DNA from: Pseudomonadota bacterium
GTDB lineage: Bacteria; Pseudomonadota; Alphaproteobacteria; Dongiales; Dongiaceae
DNA: 64,000 bases
Direction of reading: 5' to 3'
Assembly (NCBI GenBank): GCA_016183985.1
Contig: JACPDN010000015.1
Coordinates: 62,001 to 126,000, forward strand
In this document: in pieces, positions 16,311 to 25,457 of the stretch
Layout of the letters: every line of letters starts with the position of its first letter
Position numbering within the stretch: the stretch's first letter is position 1
The notes under the pieces: model-generated
What the model was told of the DNA's origin: nothing
The model's database searches: none
What the model saw: the letters and a program-made list of their open reading frames with translations, nothing else
Position numbers and translations under genes: made by a program

Positions 16311-17486
16311 ATGGCCACACCGATCATCAAGGAAGCTGTCCTCACTTTGTCCGCGGGGCCGGTTTCGGTTTACCCCAGCGTCTTGCGTGCCCTGTCGCGG
16401 CCGGTCGCCTATCATTATGACCCCTACTTCCAGTATTTCTTCGAAAGCGTTGCGAAGAAGGCGGCGGTCGCCCTGCGCACCAAGGAACCGGCGTTGATCC
16501 TGCAGGTGGAGCCAGCCCCCGCCATCGAAGCGGCGGCGGCGTCGCTGATCGGCCCTGAGGACACGGTGCTCAATCTCGCCTCCGGCGTCTATGGCAAGGG
16601 TTTCGGCTATTGGTCCGCACGCTATCATAAGGACATGGTCGAGATTGAGGTGCCGTTCAATGAATCGATCGATCCGGCGGATGTCTCGGCCGCGTTCAAA
16701 AAGCGGCCGGACATCAAGATTGTATCGCTGGTGCATCACGATACGCCTTCCGGCACGATCAACCCGTTGCGCGAGATCGGCAAGATCGTGCGCGAGCATG
16801 ATGCGCTGCTGCTGGTTGACGCTGTTTCGTCCTTTGGCGGCATGGATGTGCATCCGGATGAATGCCACGCAGATGTCTTCATCACCGGCCCCGGCAAATG
16901 CCTAGGGGGTGCGCCAGCCACCACTGTCGTCGCCGTGAGTGAGCGCGCCTGGGCGCATATGGAAGCGAATCCGAAGGCGCCGCGCGCCTCGATCCTCTCT
17001 TATCTCGATTGGAAAGATGCCTGGCAGCACGACAAGCCGTTCCCCTTCACGCCCTCGGTCGCGGAGATCAATGGGCTTGATGCCGTGTTCGATCAGTATC
17101 TCGATGAAGGGCCGGAGAAGGTCTGGCAGCGTCACGCCTTGACGGCGGCGGCAACCCGCGCCGGGGTCAAGGCCATGGGCCTGGAGCTTTGGGCGAAGAC
17201 GGAGGCAATCGCCTCCCCCACCACGACGGCGATTCGCGTGCCGGATGGCATCACGGAGAAAGCCTGGGTGACTACCGCGCGCGATGCGTTCGGCGTGGTG
17301 TTCTCGGGCGGTTTCGGTGGCACGGCAGGCAAGGTGCTCCGTGTGGGCCATATGGGGCCGGTCGCGGAGCCGATCTACGCGACAACCGCCCTCACCGCCA
17401 TGGGTGGCGCCTTGCGCAAGCTGGGTAGAGAAGTCGATGTCGGCGCCGGCATCGAAGCGGCGCTGGCGACGATCGCCGCCGGTTAG
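16311..17486 (+). CDS. PLP aminotransferase, pyridoxamine-pyruvate transaminase-like
   Basis: 391 residues of fold-type I. Long segments (LNLASGVYGKGFGYW, HHDTPSGTINP, VDAVSSFGGM, DKPFPFTPSV, VGHMGPVAEPIYA) match the Mesorhizobium loti pyridoxamine-pyruvate transaminase as I remember it. That enzyme converts pyridoxamine and pyruvate to pyridoxal and alanine in vitamin B6 degradation. Lys196 (TGPGKCLGG) corresponds to its catalytic Lys197, and Arg344 to Arg345. The position of Arg336 is Phe335 here, so the carboxylate site differs. No other B6-degradation gene is in the window. It might instead be a related alanine/serine:glyoxylate-type enzyme. It converges on and overlaps the BMP permease gene. 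Confidence 0.75.
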   Translation: MATPIIKEAVLTLSAGPVSVYPSVLRALSRPVAYHYDPYFQYFFESVAKKAAVALRTKEPALILQVEPAPAIEAAAASLIGPEDTVLNLASGVYGKGFGYWSARYHKDMVEIEVPFNESIDPADVSAAFKKRPDIKIVSLVHHDTPSGTINPLREIGKIVREHDALLLVDAVSSFGGMDVHPDECHADVFITGPGKCLGGAPATTVVAVSERAWAHMEANPKAPRASILSYLDWKDAWQHDKPFPFTPSVAEINGLDAVFDQYLDEGPEKVWQRHALTAAATRAGVKAMGLELWAKTEAIASPTTTAIRVPDGITEKAWVTTARDAFGVVFSGGFGGTAGKVLRVGHMGPVAEPIYATTALTAMGGALRKLGREVDVGAGIEAALATIAAG

Positions 17487-18418
17487 CGCTCGCCCCGCTC
17501 ATAGGGAAGGCCGAGGGCCGCCGGCAATACCGAATGCCGTGCGAAGACCACCAGCACCAGCATGATGAGAGCAAAAGGCAGCATCTGCACGATGTCCGTG
17601 GGGATGTTGATGCCGGCGACCTGCAGGGCCGTCGTCAGCGCGAGACTTAGGCCGAAGAGAGCGGCGCCGATCAGCACCCAGAGCGGCTTTCCTCTGGCCA
17701 GCATCGCCAGCACGATGCCGATGAAGCCGGCGCCATGGGTCATGAATGGCACGAAGAGGCCCGCGCCGACATTCGCCAGATAGGCACCGCCGACACCGGC
17801 CAGAAAGCCGGTTGCCAGCACTGCACCTATGCGAGTGCCGACGACGCTGATGCCGGCCGCATCGAGGGCTGCAGGCTTCACGCCCGCCGCCTCCAGATTG
17901 AGGCCGGCATAAGTATGCCGGAACGCCCAGCCGAGAAACGCCACCAGGGCCACAGACACGTAAACGAGTGGATTATGCGCAAAGAGCGCCGGGCCGAGGA
18001 TCGGCAGATCGGCTAGAAGCGGCAGGGCCAGAACCGGCGCTTCATCAAGACGCGGATAGGTGCGCGAGAACTGGAAATGATGCAGCAACGCCGTGAGACC
18101 TTCGGCGCCCAGCGTCAGCGCGATACCTATGACGATCTGATTGAGGCCGAGACGCACACAGAGAAGGGCAACGAGGCTTGCAACCGCCATTCCGCCCAAA
18201 CCGCCAGCCAGGAATCCCAAAGCGAACGAGCCCGAATAATAGGCAGCGACGAAGCCGCAATAGGCACCGAGCAGCATCATACCCTCGATACCGATATTGA
18301 GCACGCCGGCCTTCTCGGAAATCTGCTCGCCCATGCCCGCCAGCAGCAGCGGCACGCCGGCTGTGACCGCGCCGAAGAGCAGCGCCACGAGAAAAGGCTG
18401 TGTCAGCATTTCGCCCAT
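17483..18418 (-). CDS. ABC importer permease, BMP/nucleoside type (YufQ/NupC-like)
   Basis: About 311 residues from the ATG at 18418 (an ATG three codons on is also possible). Upstream in-frame codons lie inside the previous permease gene and are not protein-like. It is highly hydrophobic with eight or more membrane segments and the marker GEQISEKAGVLNIGIEGMML, typical of the second permease of BmpA-type importers. It starts four bases after the stop of its partner permease and is the last gene of the leftward transporter operon. These systems import purine nucleosides or related small molecules; the substrate here is unknown. Confidence 0.88.
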   Translation of the reverse strand: MGEMLTQPFLVALLFGAVTAGVPLLLAGMGEQISEKAGVLNIGIEGMMLLGAYCGFVAAYYSGSFALGFLAGGLGGMAVASLVALLCVRLGLNQIVIGIALTLGAEGLTALLHHFQFSRTYPRLDEAPVLALPLLADLPILGPALFAHNPLVYVSVALVAFLGWAFRHTYAGLNLEAAGVKPAALDAAGISVVGTRIGAVLATGFLAGVGGAYLANVGAGLFVPFMTHGAGFIGIVLAMLARGKPLWVLIGAALFGLSLALTTALQVAGINIPTDIVQMLPFALIMLVLVVFARHSVLPAALGLPYERGER

Positions 18419-18422
18419 CGCC

Positions 18423-19442
18423 TCAGGCCCCCAAGCGCTGGCGGCGGCGATGATCGAGATATTCGACCAGGGCCAGGAAAGCCAGGACCAGGCCCATGAG
18501 AAGCAGCACGAAATCCTGCGGCACGCCGATGCGCCGCGCTGCACTTTCGCCGCCAATCATAAGGCTTGAGAAAAAGAAGGTGAAGCCGATGACCGCCAAG
18601 CCGTTGAGCCGGGCCAGGAAGACAAGCGGTACCACCAGCATGCCATAGGCCGGATTCCAATCGGCCCGCACATTGCCCCAGACGCCGAGAATCTCGACCG
18701 CCGCAGCAAGGCCGATGAGGCCGGCGCTCAGCGCAAAAGTTACGACGGTAAGCGCACCCACCTTCAGCCCGGCATGGCGAGCTGCTTTCGGGCTGGCACC
18801 CACAATCTGCAATTTGAGCCCGAAGGCGGTGCGGGTCATCAGCAGATGAACGAGAATGATGACGACAAGCGCCAGCAGAATGCCGATATGGATGTTGCTG
18901 CCGAAGATCCGCGGCAGGCGGTCGGCGATAGCGAGCGTTCGGGTCTGTGGCACCGTCGTCGTGGGATCCCAGAAGAAGAGCTTCACCAGGACATTGGCGA
19001 GGGAGATGCCGAGAAAACTCATCATCAGCGATGTGACAATCTCATTGATGCCGTAGCGCGCCCGCAAGAAGGCCGGCAGCAGAGACCAGATCGCAGCGAC
19101 GACGAAGGCGATCACCATGCAGATGACCAGCGTCAGGGCACGTGGCATCACCTCGACAAGTGCCGGGGCGAGTGCTGCGGTCACCACGGCCGCGAGAAGG
19201 TATTGCCCGTCACCGCCCAGATTCCAGACGCCCGCACGGAACGCGACGATGAGGCCGGCCGCGATGAGGAGAAGCGGTGCCATGCGTGTGATGGTCTCCT
19301 GGAGACCGCCCCAGCTGAAGATGCCGCGCTCCATCACATAGCCGTAATAGGCCAGCGGATCCTTGCCGAGAAAGATCAGAACGACCGCACCGGCGAGAAG
19401 CGCCAGCAGAATCGGCAGCAGGACGCGCCATGTCGTGTTCAT
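18423..19442 (-). CDS. ABC importer permease, BMP/nucleoside type (YufP/NupB-like)
   Basis: 339 residues and about ten hydrophobic segments. It carries FRAGVWNLGGDGQYLLAAV and GINEIVTSLMMSFLGI, conserved in the first permease of BMP-type importers. Its start overlaps the end of the ATPase gene at 19439-19442, and its stop is just before the second permease. Together the two permeases form the inner-membrane channel for the solute delivered by the BmpA-like binding protein. Confidence 0.88.
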   Translation of the reverse strand: MNTTWRVLLPILLALLAGAVVLIFLGKDPLAYYGYVMERGIFSWGGLQETITRMAPLLLIAAGLIVAFRAGVWNLGGDGQYLLAAVVTAALAPALVEVMPRALTLVICMVIAFVVAAIWSLLPAFLRARYGINEIVTSLMMSFLGISLANVLVKLFFWDPTTTVPQTRTLAIADRLPRIFGSNIHIGILLALVVIILVHLLMTRTAFGLKLQIVGASPKAARHAGLKVGALTVVTFALSAGLIGLAAAVEILGVWGNVRADWNPAYGMLVVPLVFLARLNGLAVIGFTFFFSSLMIGGESAARRIGVPQDFVLLLMGLVLAFLALVEYLDHRRRQRLGA

Positions 19443-21079
19443 GCCGCCACCGCACCGGTCATCAATCGCCCGATCGCTGCACCGGCACCCGGTCCGTTAT
19501 CGACGATGCCGACAAGGCGTCCCTGAAAGAGGACGCCGATGCGATCGCTCAAGGTCAGCAATTCGTCGAGATCGGTCGAAAGCAGCACAATGCCGCGGCC
19601 TGCCGCAGCGCTTTCACGGATGCGCCGGTGCGCCAGTTGGGCATTGTGCAAATCAAGGCCATGGGTCGGCTTGCTGAAGACGATGACTTTGACGTCACCT
19701 TCGGCTTTACCCAATTCCCGCGCCAGCAACACCTTCTGGATATTGCCGCCAGAGAGCTTGGCAAGAAGTGTCTGTTCGGAGCGGGTCCGGATATCATGGC
19801 GCTGGATATCGTCACGCGCCGCCTGACGGATGCGTGCCCAATCGGCAATACCGCGATGCCAGAAAGGTTCTGCGCCGACATTCTTCAGCAGCAGATTGAT
19901 GGCGACCGACAGGCTGCCGACCGTTCCCTCGCCCAGGCGGTCATCCGTCACGTAACGGATACCTGCATTACGCCGTGCCGCGACATCGCCTTGCGTCACA
20001 TCCTTGCCACCCACCAGAACCGTGCCACTTGATGGCGCCCGCTGGCCGGCAATAACCTCGGCCAGTTGCTTCTGGCCATTGCCGTCGACGCCGGCGATAC
20101 CCAGCACCTCGCCCGGCCGCAGATCGAAGCTGACGCCCTGCAGGCCATGCGCGGCGGTTCGCGGCATCGTCGAGATATTCCTGACTTCGAGGCAGGGCGC
20201 TGCACCGCGCCGGACGGATGGGGCGTGCACATTCCCCCGCCCCAGCAGGATAGCGCGCTCGTCCGCCATCGGTGCATGGGCCGGGTCAAACATCATGGCG
20301 ATGACTTGGTCGGTCATCTGCGCTTCGGTCATGCCGCGATGTTCATCGGCAGCGATGCCGCCTACCAACCGGCCCTGGCGCAGGACCGAGACTCGGTCGC
20401 CAAGGTCATAGGCCTCGGCAAGCTTATGCGTCACCAGCACGATGGCAACGCCCTGGCTGCACAGGCGACACAGGACCGCACTCAAATCCCGCACGCCTTG
20501 CGGTGTCAGCATGGACGTAGGTTCGTCGAGAATGAGCACGCGCGTGTCGCGCCAGAGGGCCCGCAAGATTTCGACCTGCTGCTGCTGACCGAGCGACAAA
20601 TGACCCACCGGCAAATCGGGATCGAGGGAAATGCCGAGGCATTCCGACAACTCGGCGAAACGGCGATAGGCAGCGCCACGCGCGAGGCGCTGCCACCACG
20701 GGCCGCCCAGCATCAAATTCTCGATGACCGAGAGGCTGGGGACGAGGAGCATATGCTGAAAGACGGTACCGATGCCAAGGTCGAGGCTCTGGCGCGGCGT
20801 GAGGATACGAACGGGGCTGCCCTGAACAAGGATCTCGCCTGCATCCGGCCGCAGCATGCCTGCCAACATGCCGATCAGTGTCGATTTGCCGGCCCCATTT
20901 TCCCCTAAGAGCACATGGGTCTCACCGGCATGAAAATCGAGCGAGATCCCGTCATTGGCGACGACACCCGGGAAGCGCTTGGTGAGGGTGCGGACCGATA
21001 GAACCGGCGACGGCAAAACGGGCGCAGAATCTGCGCCCGCTGGCCGAACTGATTGCGGCGGTCCGTCGGTGTGTCCCAT
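19439..21079 (-). CDS. ABC importer ATPase, double-domain, BMP/sugar type
   Basis: 546 residues with two fused nucleotide-binding domains. Domain 1 has Walker A GENGAGKST, signature SLGQQQQVEILRAL and Walker B ILDEPTSML. Domain 2 has a degenerate Walker A (GVDGNGQKQ), signature LSGGNIQKVLLAREL, and SKPTHGLD in place of a full Walker B, as is common in the second half of RbsA/NupA-type proteins. It energises the importer of 17483-22225. Starts at ATG 21079, 60 bases after the binding-protein gene. Confidence 0.9.
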   Translation of the reverse strand: MGHTDGPPQSVRPAGADSAPVLPSPVLSVRTLTKRFPGVVANDGISLDFHAGETHVLLGENGAGKSTLIGMLAGMLRPDAGEILVQGSPVRILTPRQSLDLGIGTVFQHMLLVPSLSVIENLMLGGPWWQRLARGAAYRRFAELSECLGISLDPDLPVGHLSLGQQQQVEILRALWRDTRVLILDEPTSMLTPQGVRDLSAVLCRLCSQGVAIVLVTHKLAEAYDLGDRVSVLRQGRLVGGIAADEHRGMTEAQMTDQVIAMMFDPAHAPMADERAILLGRGNVHAPSVRRGAAPCLEVRNISTMPRTAAHGLQGVSFDLRPGEVLGIAGVDGNGQKQLAEVIAGQRAPSSGTVLVGGKDVTQGDVAARRNAGIRYVTDDRLGEGTVGSLSVAINLLLKNVGAEPFWHRGIADWARIRQAARDDIQRHDIRTRSEQTLLAKLSGGNIQKVLLARELGKAEGDVKVIVFSKPTHGLDLHNAQLAHRRIRESAAAGRGIVLLSTDLDELLTLSDRIGVLFQGRLVGIVDNGPGAGAAIGRLMTGAVAA

Positions 21080-21139
21080 CCCGCTATTCTGTACCCAGGT
21101 TCCGGCGGCAGGTCCAGGCCGCCGGGCACAGGGGACTCC

Positions 21140-22225
21140 TTATTGCACGCCGGAATCCGTGATGGAGCTCATCAAGGCGCGGACCTTATCAGCCTCCCAG
21201 ATCGGTTCGATCTTGAGCTTGCCGTCCACGATCTGCTGGCGCACATCGGAAACAGCCGTCCAGACATCGTCCGGAATATGGCTGGTCTTGAGGAGATGCA
21301 CGGAATCATCCGCCAGTTGGATCGAATAGGGATGCGTGCCGAATTTGTCGGCCTTCAGATCCTCGATCATGGCAGTGTAGACCGGCACGAGATTCCAAAC
21401 GACGGAGGACAGGAGGTGCCCCTTGTCGATGGGCGTCTTGTCGCCGATCACATCGATGAACCAGACATTGCCGCCAGCAGTGGATTTCGTGGTCTCGACC
21501 GACTGCAGCATGCCGAAGCTGGCGCCGTCGCCTTGACCAAAGATCACATCGGCCCCTGCACCGATGACAGAATCGGTGACGCGGCGGCCGCCGGCTGCGT
21601 CCGAATAGGCCGCCGGGCCAATCACGGCATAGAGGATCTTCACATCGGCATTGGTTGCCTTGACGCCCTGCGCGAAGGCGGCCGATTGCGAATTCCATGA
21701 CGGCGGTTCACCAGAGACGACGATGCCGACAGCCTTGGTCTGCGTGGTTCTGGCCGCGAGCACGCCTGCGAGATAGGCGCCTTCATGGCCGCTCAAGGTG
21801 TAGTCGGCGATGGCGTCCGCCTTGCTGTCGTTCGGTCGGTCGACGATGGCAACGGGGACGTTCTTCTCAGCGCCCACTTCGGGTGCCGCGGTATTGTAGC
21901 CACTGGCATGGGCGATGATGAGGCTGGCGCCGTCATCGGCGAGCTCACGCAGGGTTGGGTGCACATCGCCATAGCCGAGGCCCGTCGCCGGCATGAACTC
22001 AATGCCGAGCTTTTCGGCAACGGTCTTCGCCGCGTCGAAGCCTTGCTGGTTCCAGCCGTAATCCGTCGGATCTTCCGGCGTGAGGATGGCGATCTTCTTC
22101 ACATCGCGTGCGTCGGCAGGCTGCGCCACGATGATCGGCAATACGGCTGCAGCGCCGAGACCGAGGGTCACCGCCCCAGCCCGCGCACCGATCAGCATGC
22201 GGGCAAAAATTTCGGCCTTCGTCAT
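21140..22225 (-). CDS. BMP-family ABC substrate-binding protein
   Basis: 361 residues from ATG 22225, chosen because AGGAGAG precedes it by the right distance and a signal peptide follows (hydrophobic core, cleavage near ADA-RD). The mature protein has BMP-family features: KIAILTPEDPTDYGWNQQGFDAA, DVIFGQGDGASFGM and GGNVWFIDVIGDKTPI. Relatives bind purine nucleosides or other small polar molecules in the periplasm. First gene of the importer operon; the preceding 150 bases hold two possible operators. The closest functional hint is the B6-type aminotransferase that converges on the operon. Confidence 0.9.
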   Translation of the reverse strand: MTKAEIFARMLIGARAGAVTLGLGAAAVLPIIVAQPADARDVKKIAILTPEDPTDYGWNQQGFDAAKTVAEKLGIEFMPATGLGYGDVHPTLRELADDGASLIIAHASGYNTAAPEVGAEKNVPVAIVDRPNDSKADAIADYTLSGHEGAYLAGVLAARTTQTKAVGIVVSGEPPSWNSQSAAFAQGVKATNADVKILYAVIGPAAYSDAAGGRRVTDSVIGAGADVIFGQGDGASFGMLQSVETTKSTAGGNVWFIDVIGDKTPIDKGHLLSSVVWNLVPVYTAMIEDLKADKFGTHPYSIQLADDSVHLLKTSHIPDDVWTAVSDVRQQIVDGKLKIEPIWEADKVRALMSSITDSGVQ

Positions 22226-22246
22226 AACGTCTCTCCTAAATTTTCC

Positions 22247-22258
22247 GACCATTCGGTC
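22247..22258. promoter_or_regulatory. Possible operator upstream of the BMP importer
   Basis: GACC-ATTC-GGTC is an inverted repeat of the kind bound by TetR-type regulators, 22 bases before the binding-protein start. The 11-mer CCATTCGGTCA within it recurs at 27893-27903 beside the HisD-like gene start. Confidence 0.3.
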
Positions 22259-22345
22259 AGCAACAATTCCATACACAGGCATCAGAATGCGCTGGGCTGT
22301 CCCACGCGTCCAGCACGTTATTGCCTCGATACAGTTGACGGATGG

Positions 22346-22361
22346 CTTGTCTCGATACAAG
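22346..22361. promoter_or_regulatory. Inverted repeat in the leader region of the BMP importer operon
   Basis: CTTGT-CTCGAT-ACAAG is a clean inverted repeat between the amidase stop and the binding-protein gene. A partial copy (CTCGATACAG) lies 20 bases away. Regulator unknown. Confidence 0.35.
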
Positions 22362-22372
22362 CGTGCACGGCT

Positions 22373-23818
22373 TCACTGACCGCGCTGGCGCTCCAGCAGC
22401 GGTGACAGCGCAAACACGCGCGCAGCCTCGATTTCCTGTGCCAGGACCAAAAGCATGGCATCGTTGCCGAGTGCGCTGCTCAGTTGGATGCCGACCGGCA
22501 AACCTTGCGCCGATTGCTGAATGGGCACGATGATCGCCGGCTCGCCGGTGACGTTGTAGGTCGCGGTGAAAGGTGCAAAGCGCAGCATGCGCGCGACATG
22601 CAGCGCGACGTCATCATGGTCGGTCGGAAAAGCGCCGAGCGTCGGCGCCGGACTGGCCAGGGCCGGCGTCAACAGCACATCGACATCTTCCCAGAGCAAT
22701 GCCATCTCCCGCGCGAAATTCTGTCCGGCGCGAATGCTGGCGACGTAGTCGGCAGCTCCCATGCGGCGCCCCATGTCTGCAGCCGCGAGGTTGATGCGCT
22801 CCATTTCGCCGTCGCGTGGGGGCCGCCCCAGAATGCGCTCGAGTTCGACCGCATCGGCTGCCGCCTGTGCGCAGACCTGGGCCAGATAGACGCGGCGTGG
22901 GATCGTCAGCTCATGTTCGGCGATGGGCAAAGCAATGGGCGCCACGCGATGGCCGAGATCCGTGAGCAAGCTTACCGCCGTCTCAAGCGCTGCGATGGCA
23001 TCAGGCGCCAGCGTCACGTCATCGAGATGTTGATGGTTGATGCCGATCTTGAGACGCGTGCCACAGTGAGAGAGTGCCCCGAGGAAACCGTTGGCCGGCG
23101 GTGTCGGCGCACCGTAAGGAGCGCCTGCATCGACGCCATAGGCGACATCGAGTGCCGCCGCCGTATCGCGCACCGAGCGGCTCACGACGCCTTCGCTCAC
23201 CAGCCCGGCATAGATATCGGCATGGGCCGGACCTTGGGGCAGGCTGCCGCGCGAAGGTTTCAAACCGACGAGGCCGCAGGCGGCGGCCGGGATGCGGATC
23301 GATCCGGCGCCGTCGGTGGCATGCGCCAACGGCACCATGCCAGCCGCGACCGCCGCTGCCGATCCGCCCGAAGATCCGCCGGTCGAATGCGCGAGGTTCC
23401 AGGGATTGCGGCTGGGCCCGAACATGGCAGGCTCGGTCGTCACATTGAATCCGAGTTCCGGCAGATTGGTCTTGCCAAGAATGCGCAAGCCACCGTGCTT
23501 GTAGCGGGCGGTCAGCTCATCGTCCTTGCCGACAGGCGGCAGCGTGGCGAGATAGCGGCAGGCGCCGGTCGTCTTCGCACCCCCGAGAGCGCCACCGATA
23601 TCCTTGAGCAGGAACGGCACACCGTGAAAAGGTGCGTCCGGATCGGCGTTGGCCTCAGCCGGTTCGACAAAGAGATCGACGATCGCATTGATCTGAGGGT
23701 TGGTGGCAGCGATCACCTCATGGGCCGCCGCCAGTACTTCGTCGGCCGAAACCTCGCGGCGGCGGATGAGATCGGCAAGGCCGATACCATCCTGGGCGAG
23801 GTAGTCGGCGCGGTTCAT
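22373..23818 (-). CDS. Amidase-signature hydrolase, NylA-like
   Basis: 481 residues of the amidase-signature family. The triad is visible: Lys72 (FLLKDIGG), cis-Ser149 (STGGSSGG) and nucleophile Ser173 (GAGSIRIP). Spacing and flanking sequence resemble 6-aminohexanoate cyclic dimer hydrolase (NylA, Lys72/Ser150/Ser174), but natural substrates of such relatives are usually unknown small amides. It is the last gene of the leftward operon, seven bases after the TauB-type ATPase stop with GAGGGG as ribosome binding site. A plausible role is releasing ammonia or an acid from the imported compound. Confidence 0.85.
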   Translation of the reverse strand: MNRADYLAQDGIGLADLIRRREVSADEVLAAAHEVIAATNPQINAIVDLFVEPAEANADPDAPFHGVPFLLKDIGGALGGAKTTGACRYLATLPPVGKDDELTARYKHGGLRILGKTNLPELGFNVTTEPAMFGPSRNPWNLAHSTGGSSGGSAAAVAAGMVPLAHATDGAGSIRIPAAACGLVGLKPSRGSLPQGPAHADIYAGLVSEGVVSRSVRDTAAALDVAYGVDAGAPYGAPTPPANGFLGALSHCGTRLKIGINHQHLDDVTLAPDAIAALETAVSLLTDLGHRVAPIALPIAEHELTIPRRVYLAQVCAQAAADAVELERILGRPPRDGEMERINLAAADMGRRMGAADYVASIRAGQNFAREMALLWEDVDVLLTPALASPAPTLGAFPTDHDDVALHVARMLRFAPFTATYNVTGEPAIIVPIQQSAQGLPVGIQLSSALGNDAMLLVLAQEIEAARVFALSPLLERQRGQ

Positions 23819-23825
23819 CGGCCCC

Positions 23826-24665
23826 TCACGTCAGCGCGTCGCCGAGGGCTGCGATGGCGATGGATTCAGCACGGATCTCCGACAGAACCTCGCGCTGCAA
23901 GCGGGCGAATTCCGGCGAGCCGGTCATGTCATAGGTGCGCGGTCGCGGCAGATCGATCGGGATGATGCTCTTGATGCGGCCAGGCCGGTTCGACATGACG
24001 GCGACACGGTCCGACATATAGACCGCCTCCTCGACGTCATGAGTCACGAAGAGGACGGTGAGGCGATGCTGTTCCCAGATGCGTGCCAGCAGTTCCTGCA
24101 TGTGATGGCGCGTCAGTGCATCAAGTGCACCGAAAGGCTCGTCCATCAGCAGCATGTTGGGGCGATAAGACAGCGCACGGGCGATGGCGACGCGCTGCTT
24201 CATGCCGCCGGAGAGCTCGGCAGGGAAACGGTCCGCAAACCCATCGAGGCCGACGAGCGACAGATGCGCGCGGGCGATGTCGCGTGCGTCCTTCCGCGAC
24301 TTGCCGGCAGCCAGCAGCGCGAACTCGACATTGCCGAGGGTGGTGAGCCAGGGCAGTAGAGTATAGCTTTGGAAAACGACACCACGGTCGAGGCCGGGGC
24401 CTTGGATGGCCTTGCCGTCGATGGCGAGGCTACCGGCGTCATGATTCTCCAACCCGGCGACAATCGAAAGCAGGGTCGACTTGCCGCAACCCGAGGTGCC
24501 GACGAGCGAGACGAACTCATTCTCGCCGATCGCCAGATCGACGCCTTTCAGGGCCACGACATCGCCACGGTCGCCGCGAAAGGTCTTGCCCAAACCGGAG
24601 ATGACGAGCTTGGGCGCGTTCAACGCTGCACCCGCAGGTAACGGAACAGTCGGCGATGCCCCCAT
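23826..24665 (-). CDS. NitT/TauT-type ABC importer ATPase
   Basis: 279 residues with Walker A GTSGCGKST, signature LSGGMKQRVAIARAL, Walker [12 protein letters not shown] and the His switch VTHDVEEAVY. The ATG at 24665 overlaps the permease by 46 bases. A TTG at 24623 overlapping the permease stop (TTGA) is an alternative start, losing 14 residues that carry no motif. With the permease and binding protein upstream it makes a complete sulfonate/nitrate/taurine-type importer. Confidence 0.9.
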   Translation of the reverse strand: MGASPTVPLPAGAALNAPKLVISGLGKTFRGDRGDVVALKGVDLAIGENEFVSLVGTSGCGKSTLLSIVAGLENHDAGSLAIDGKAIQGPGLDRGVVFQSYTLLPWLTTLGNVEFALLAAGKSRKDARDIARAHLSLVGLDGFADRFPAELSGGMKQRVAIARALSYRPNMLLMDEPFGALDALTRHHMQELLARIWEQHRLTVLFVTHDVEEAVYMSDRVAVMSNRPGRIKSIIPIDLPRPRTYDMTGSPEFARLQREVLSEIRAESIAIAALGDALT

Positions 24666-25453
24666 TTCATCGCCTGATCCGTGGTGAGACCCAGCACGCC
24701 GAGCAGCAGCAGATAGCCGAAGATCGTGTCCGTCTGGAAGAAGCGCTGCGCCGTGGTGATGCGATAGCCAAGGCCCGAGGTTGCGGCGACAAGTTCAGCC
24801 ACCACCAGCCAGGTCCAGGCCCAGCCGAGGCTGATGCGCATCGAATCCCAGATGGCCGGCATGGCCGAGGGCAGGATGATGCGCATGAGGATGCGCCATT
24901 CCGGCATCTGCAAGGTGCGGCCGAGGTTGATGAAATCACGCGGCACGGATTTGACATTGTCCATTACCAGCAAGACCTGCTGAAAGAACGTGCCGATGAA
25001 AATGATGAGGAATTTCTGTGCATCGCCCGTGCCGGTCCACAGAATGGTGAGCGGCACGAAAGCCACAACCGGCATATAGCGGATGAAATCGACCAGCGGC
25101 TCGATCGCCGCCTCCCAGGCGCGGTAGGAGCCGATGAGGATGCCGATGGGCAGGGCGAAAATCGTGGAAATCAGGAAGCCGAGCGAGATGCGGTAGACGC
25201 TGATGATCAAATCGTCGACCAGCTTCCCGCTCGCTGCCAGTTCCTGCAGGCGCGCAATCACCATTTCTGGCGAGGGCAGAAAAAGCGGCGTCACCAACCC
25301 CGTCTTGGCGACACCCCACCACAGCAGGCCGAGCACCAGAAAGACCAGGATCGCAATCGTGATGAAGCGCCGTCCGGAGACGGTAGCGGTCAATGAGAAC
25401 ATGCCGGATGAAAAGGCCGGGGGAGCGGATTGCTCCTGTTTCTCCCCCGGCAT
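24620..25453 (-). CDS. NitT/TauT-type ABC importer permease
   Basis: 277 residues with about six membrane helices. The permease EAA-type loop is visible as NLGRTLQMPEWRILMRIILPSAMPAIWDSMRISLGWAW. Related SsuC/TauC proteins carry sulfonates, nitrate or thiamine precursors. Starts at ATG 25453, five bases after the binding-protein stop, and overlaps the ATPase. Confidence 0.9.
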   Translation of the reverse strand: MPGEKQEQSAPPAFSSGMFSLTATVSGRRFITIAILVFLVLGLLWWGVAKTGLVTPLFLPSPEMVIARLQELAASGKLVDDLIISVYRISLGFLISTIFALPIGILIGSYRAWEAAIEPLVDFIRYMPVVAFVPLTILWTGTGDAQKFLIIFIGTFFQQVLLVMDNVKSVPRDFINLGRTLQMPEWRILMRIILPSAMPAIWDSMRISLGWAWTWLVVAELVAATSGLGYRITTAQRFFQTDTIFGYLLLLGVLGLTTDQAMKWGHRRLFRYLRVQR

Positions 25454-25457
25454 CGAC

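Noticed and set aside
22484-23965. A 493-codon open frame on the + strand
   Set aside because: Antisense to the amidase gene, which carries a full catalytic triad.
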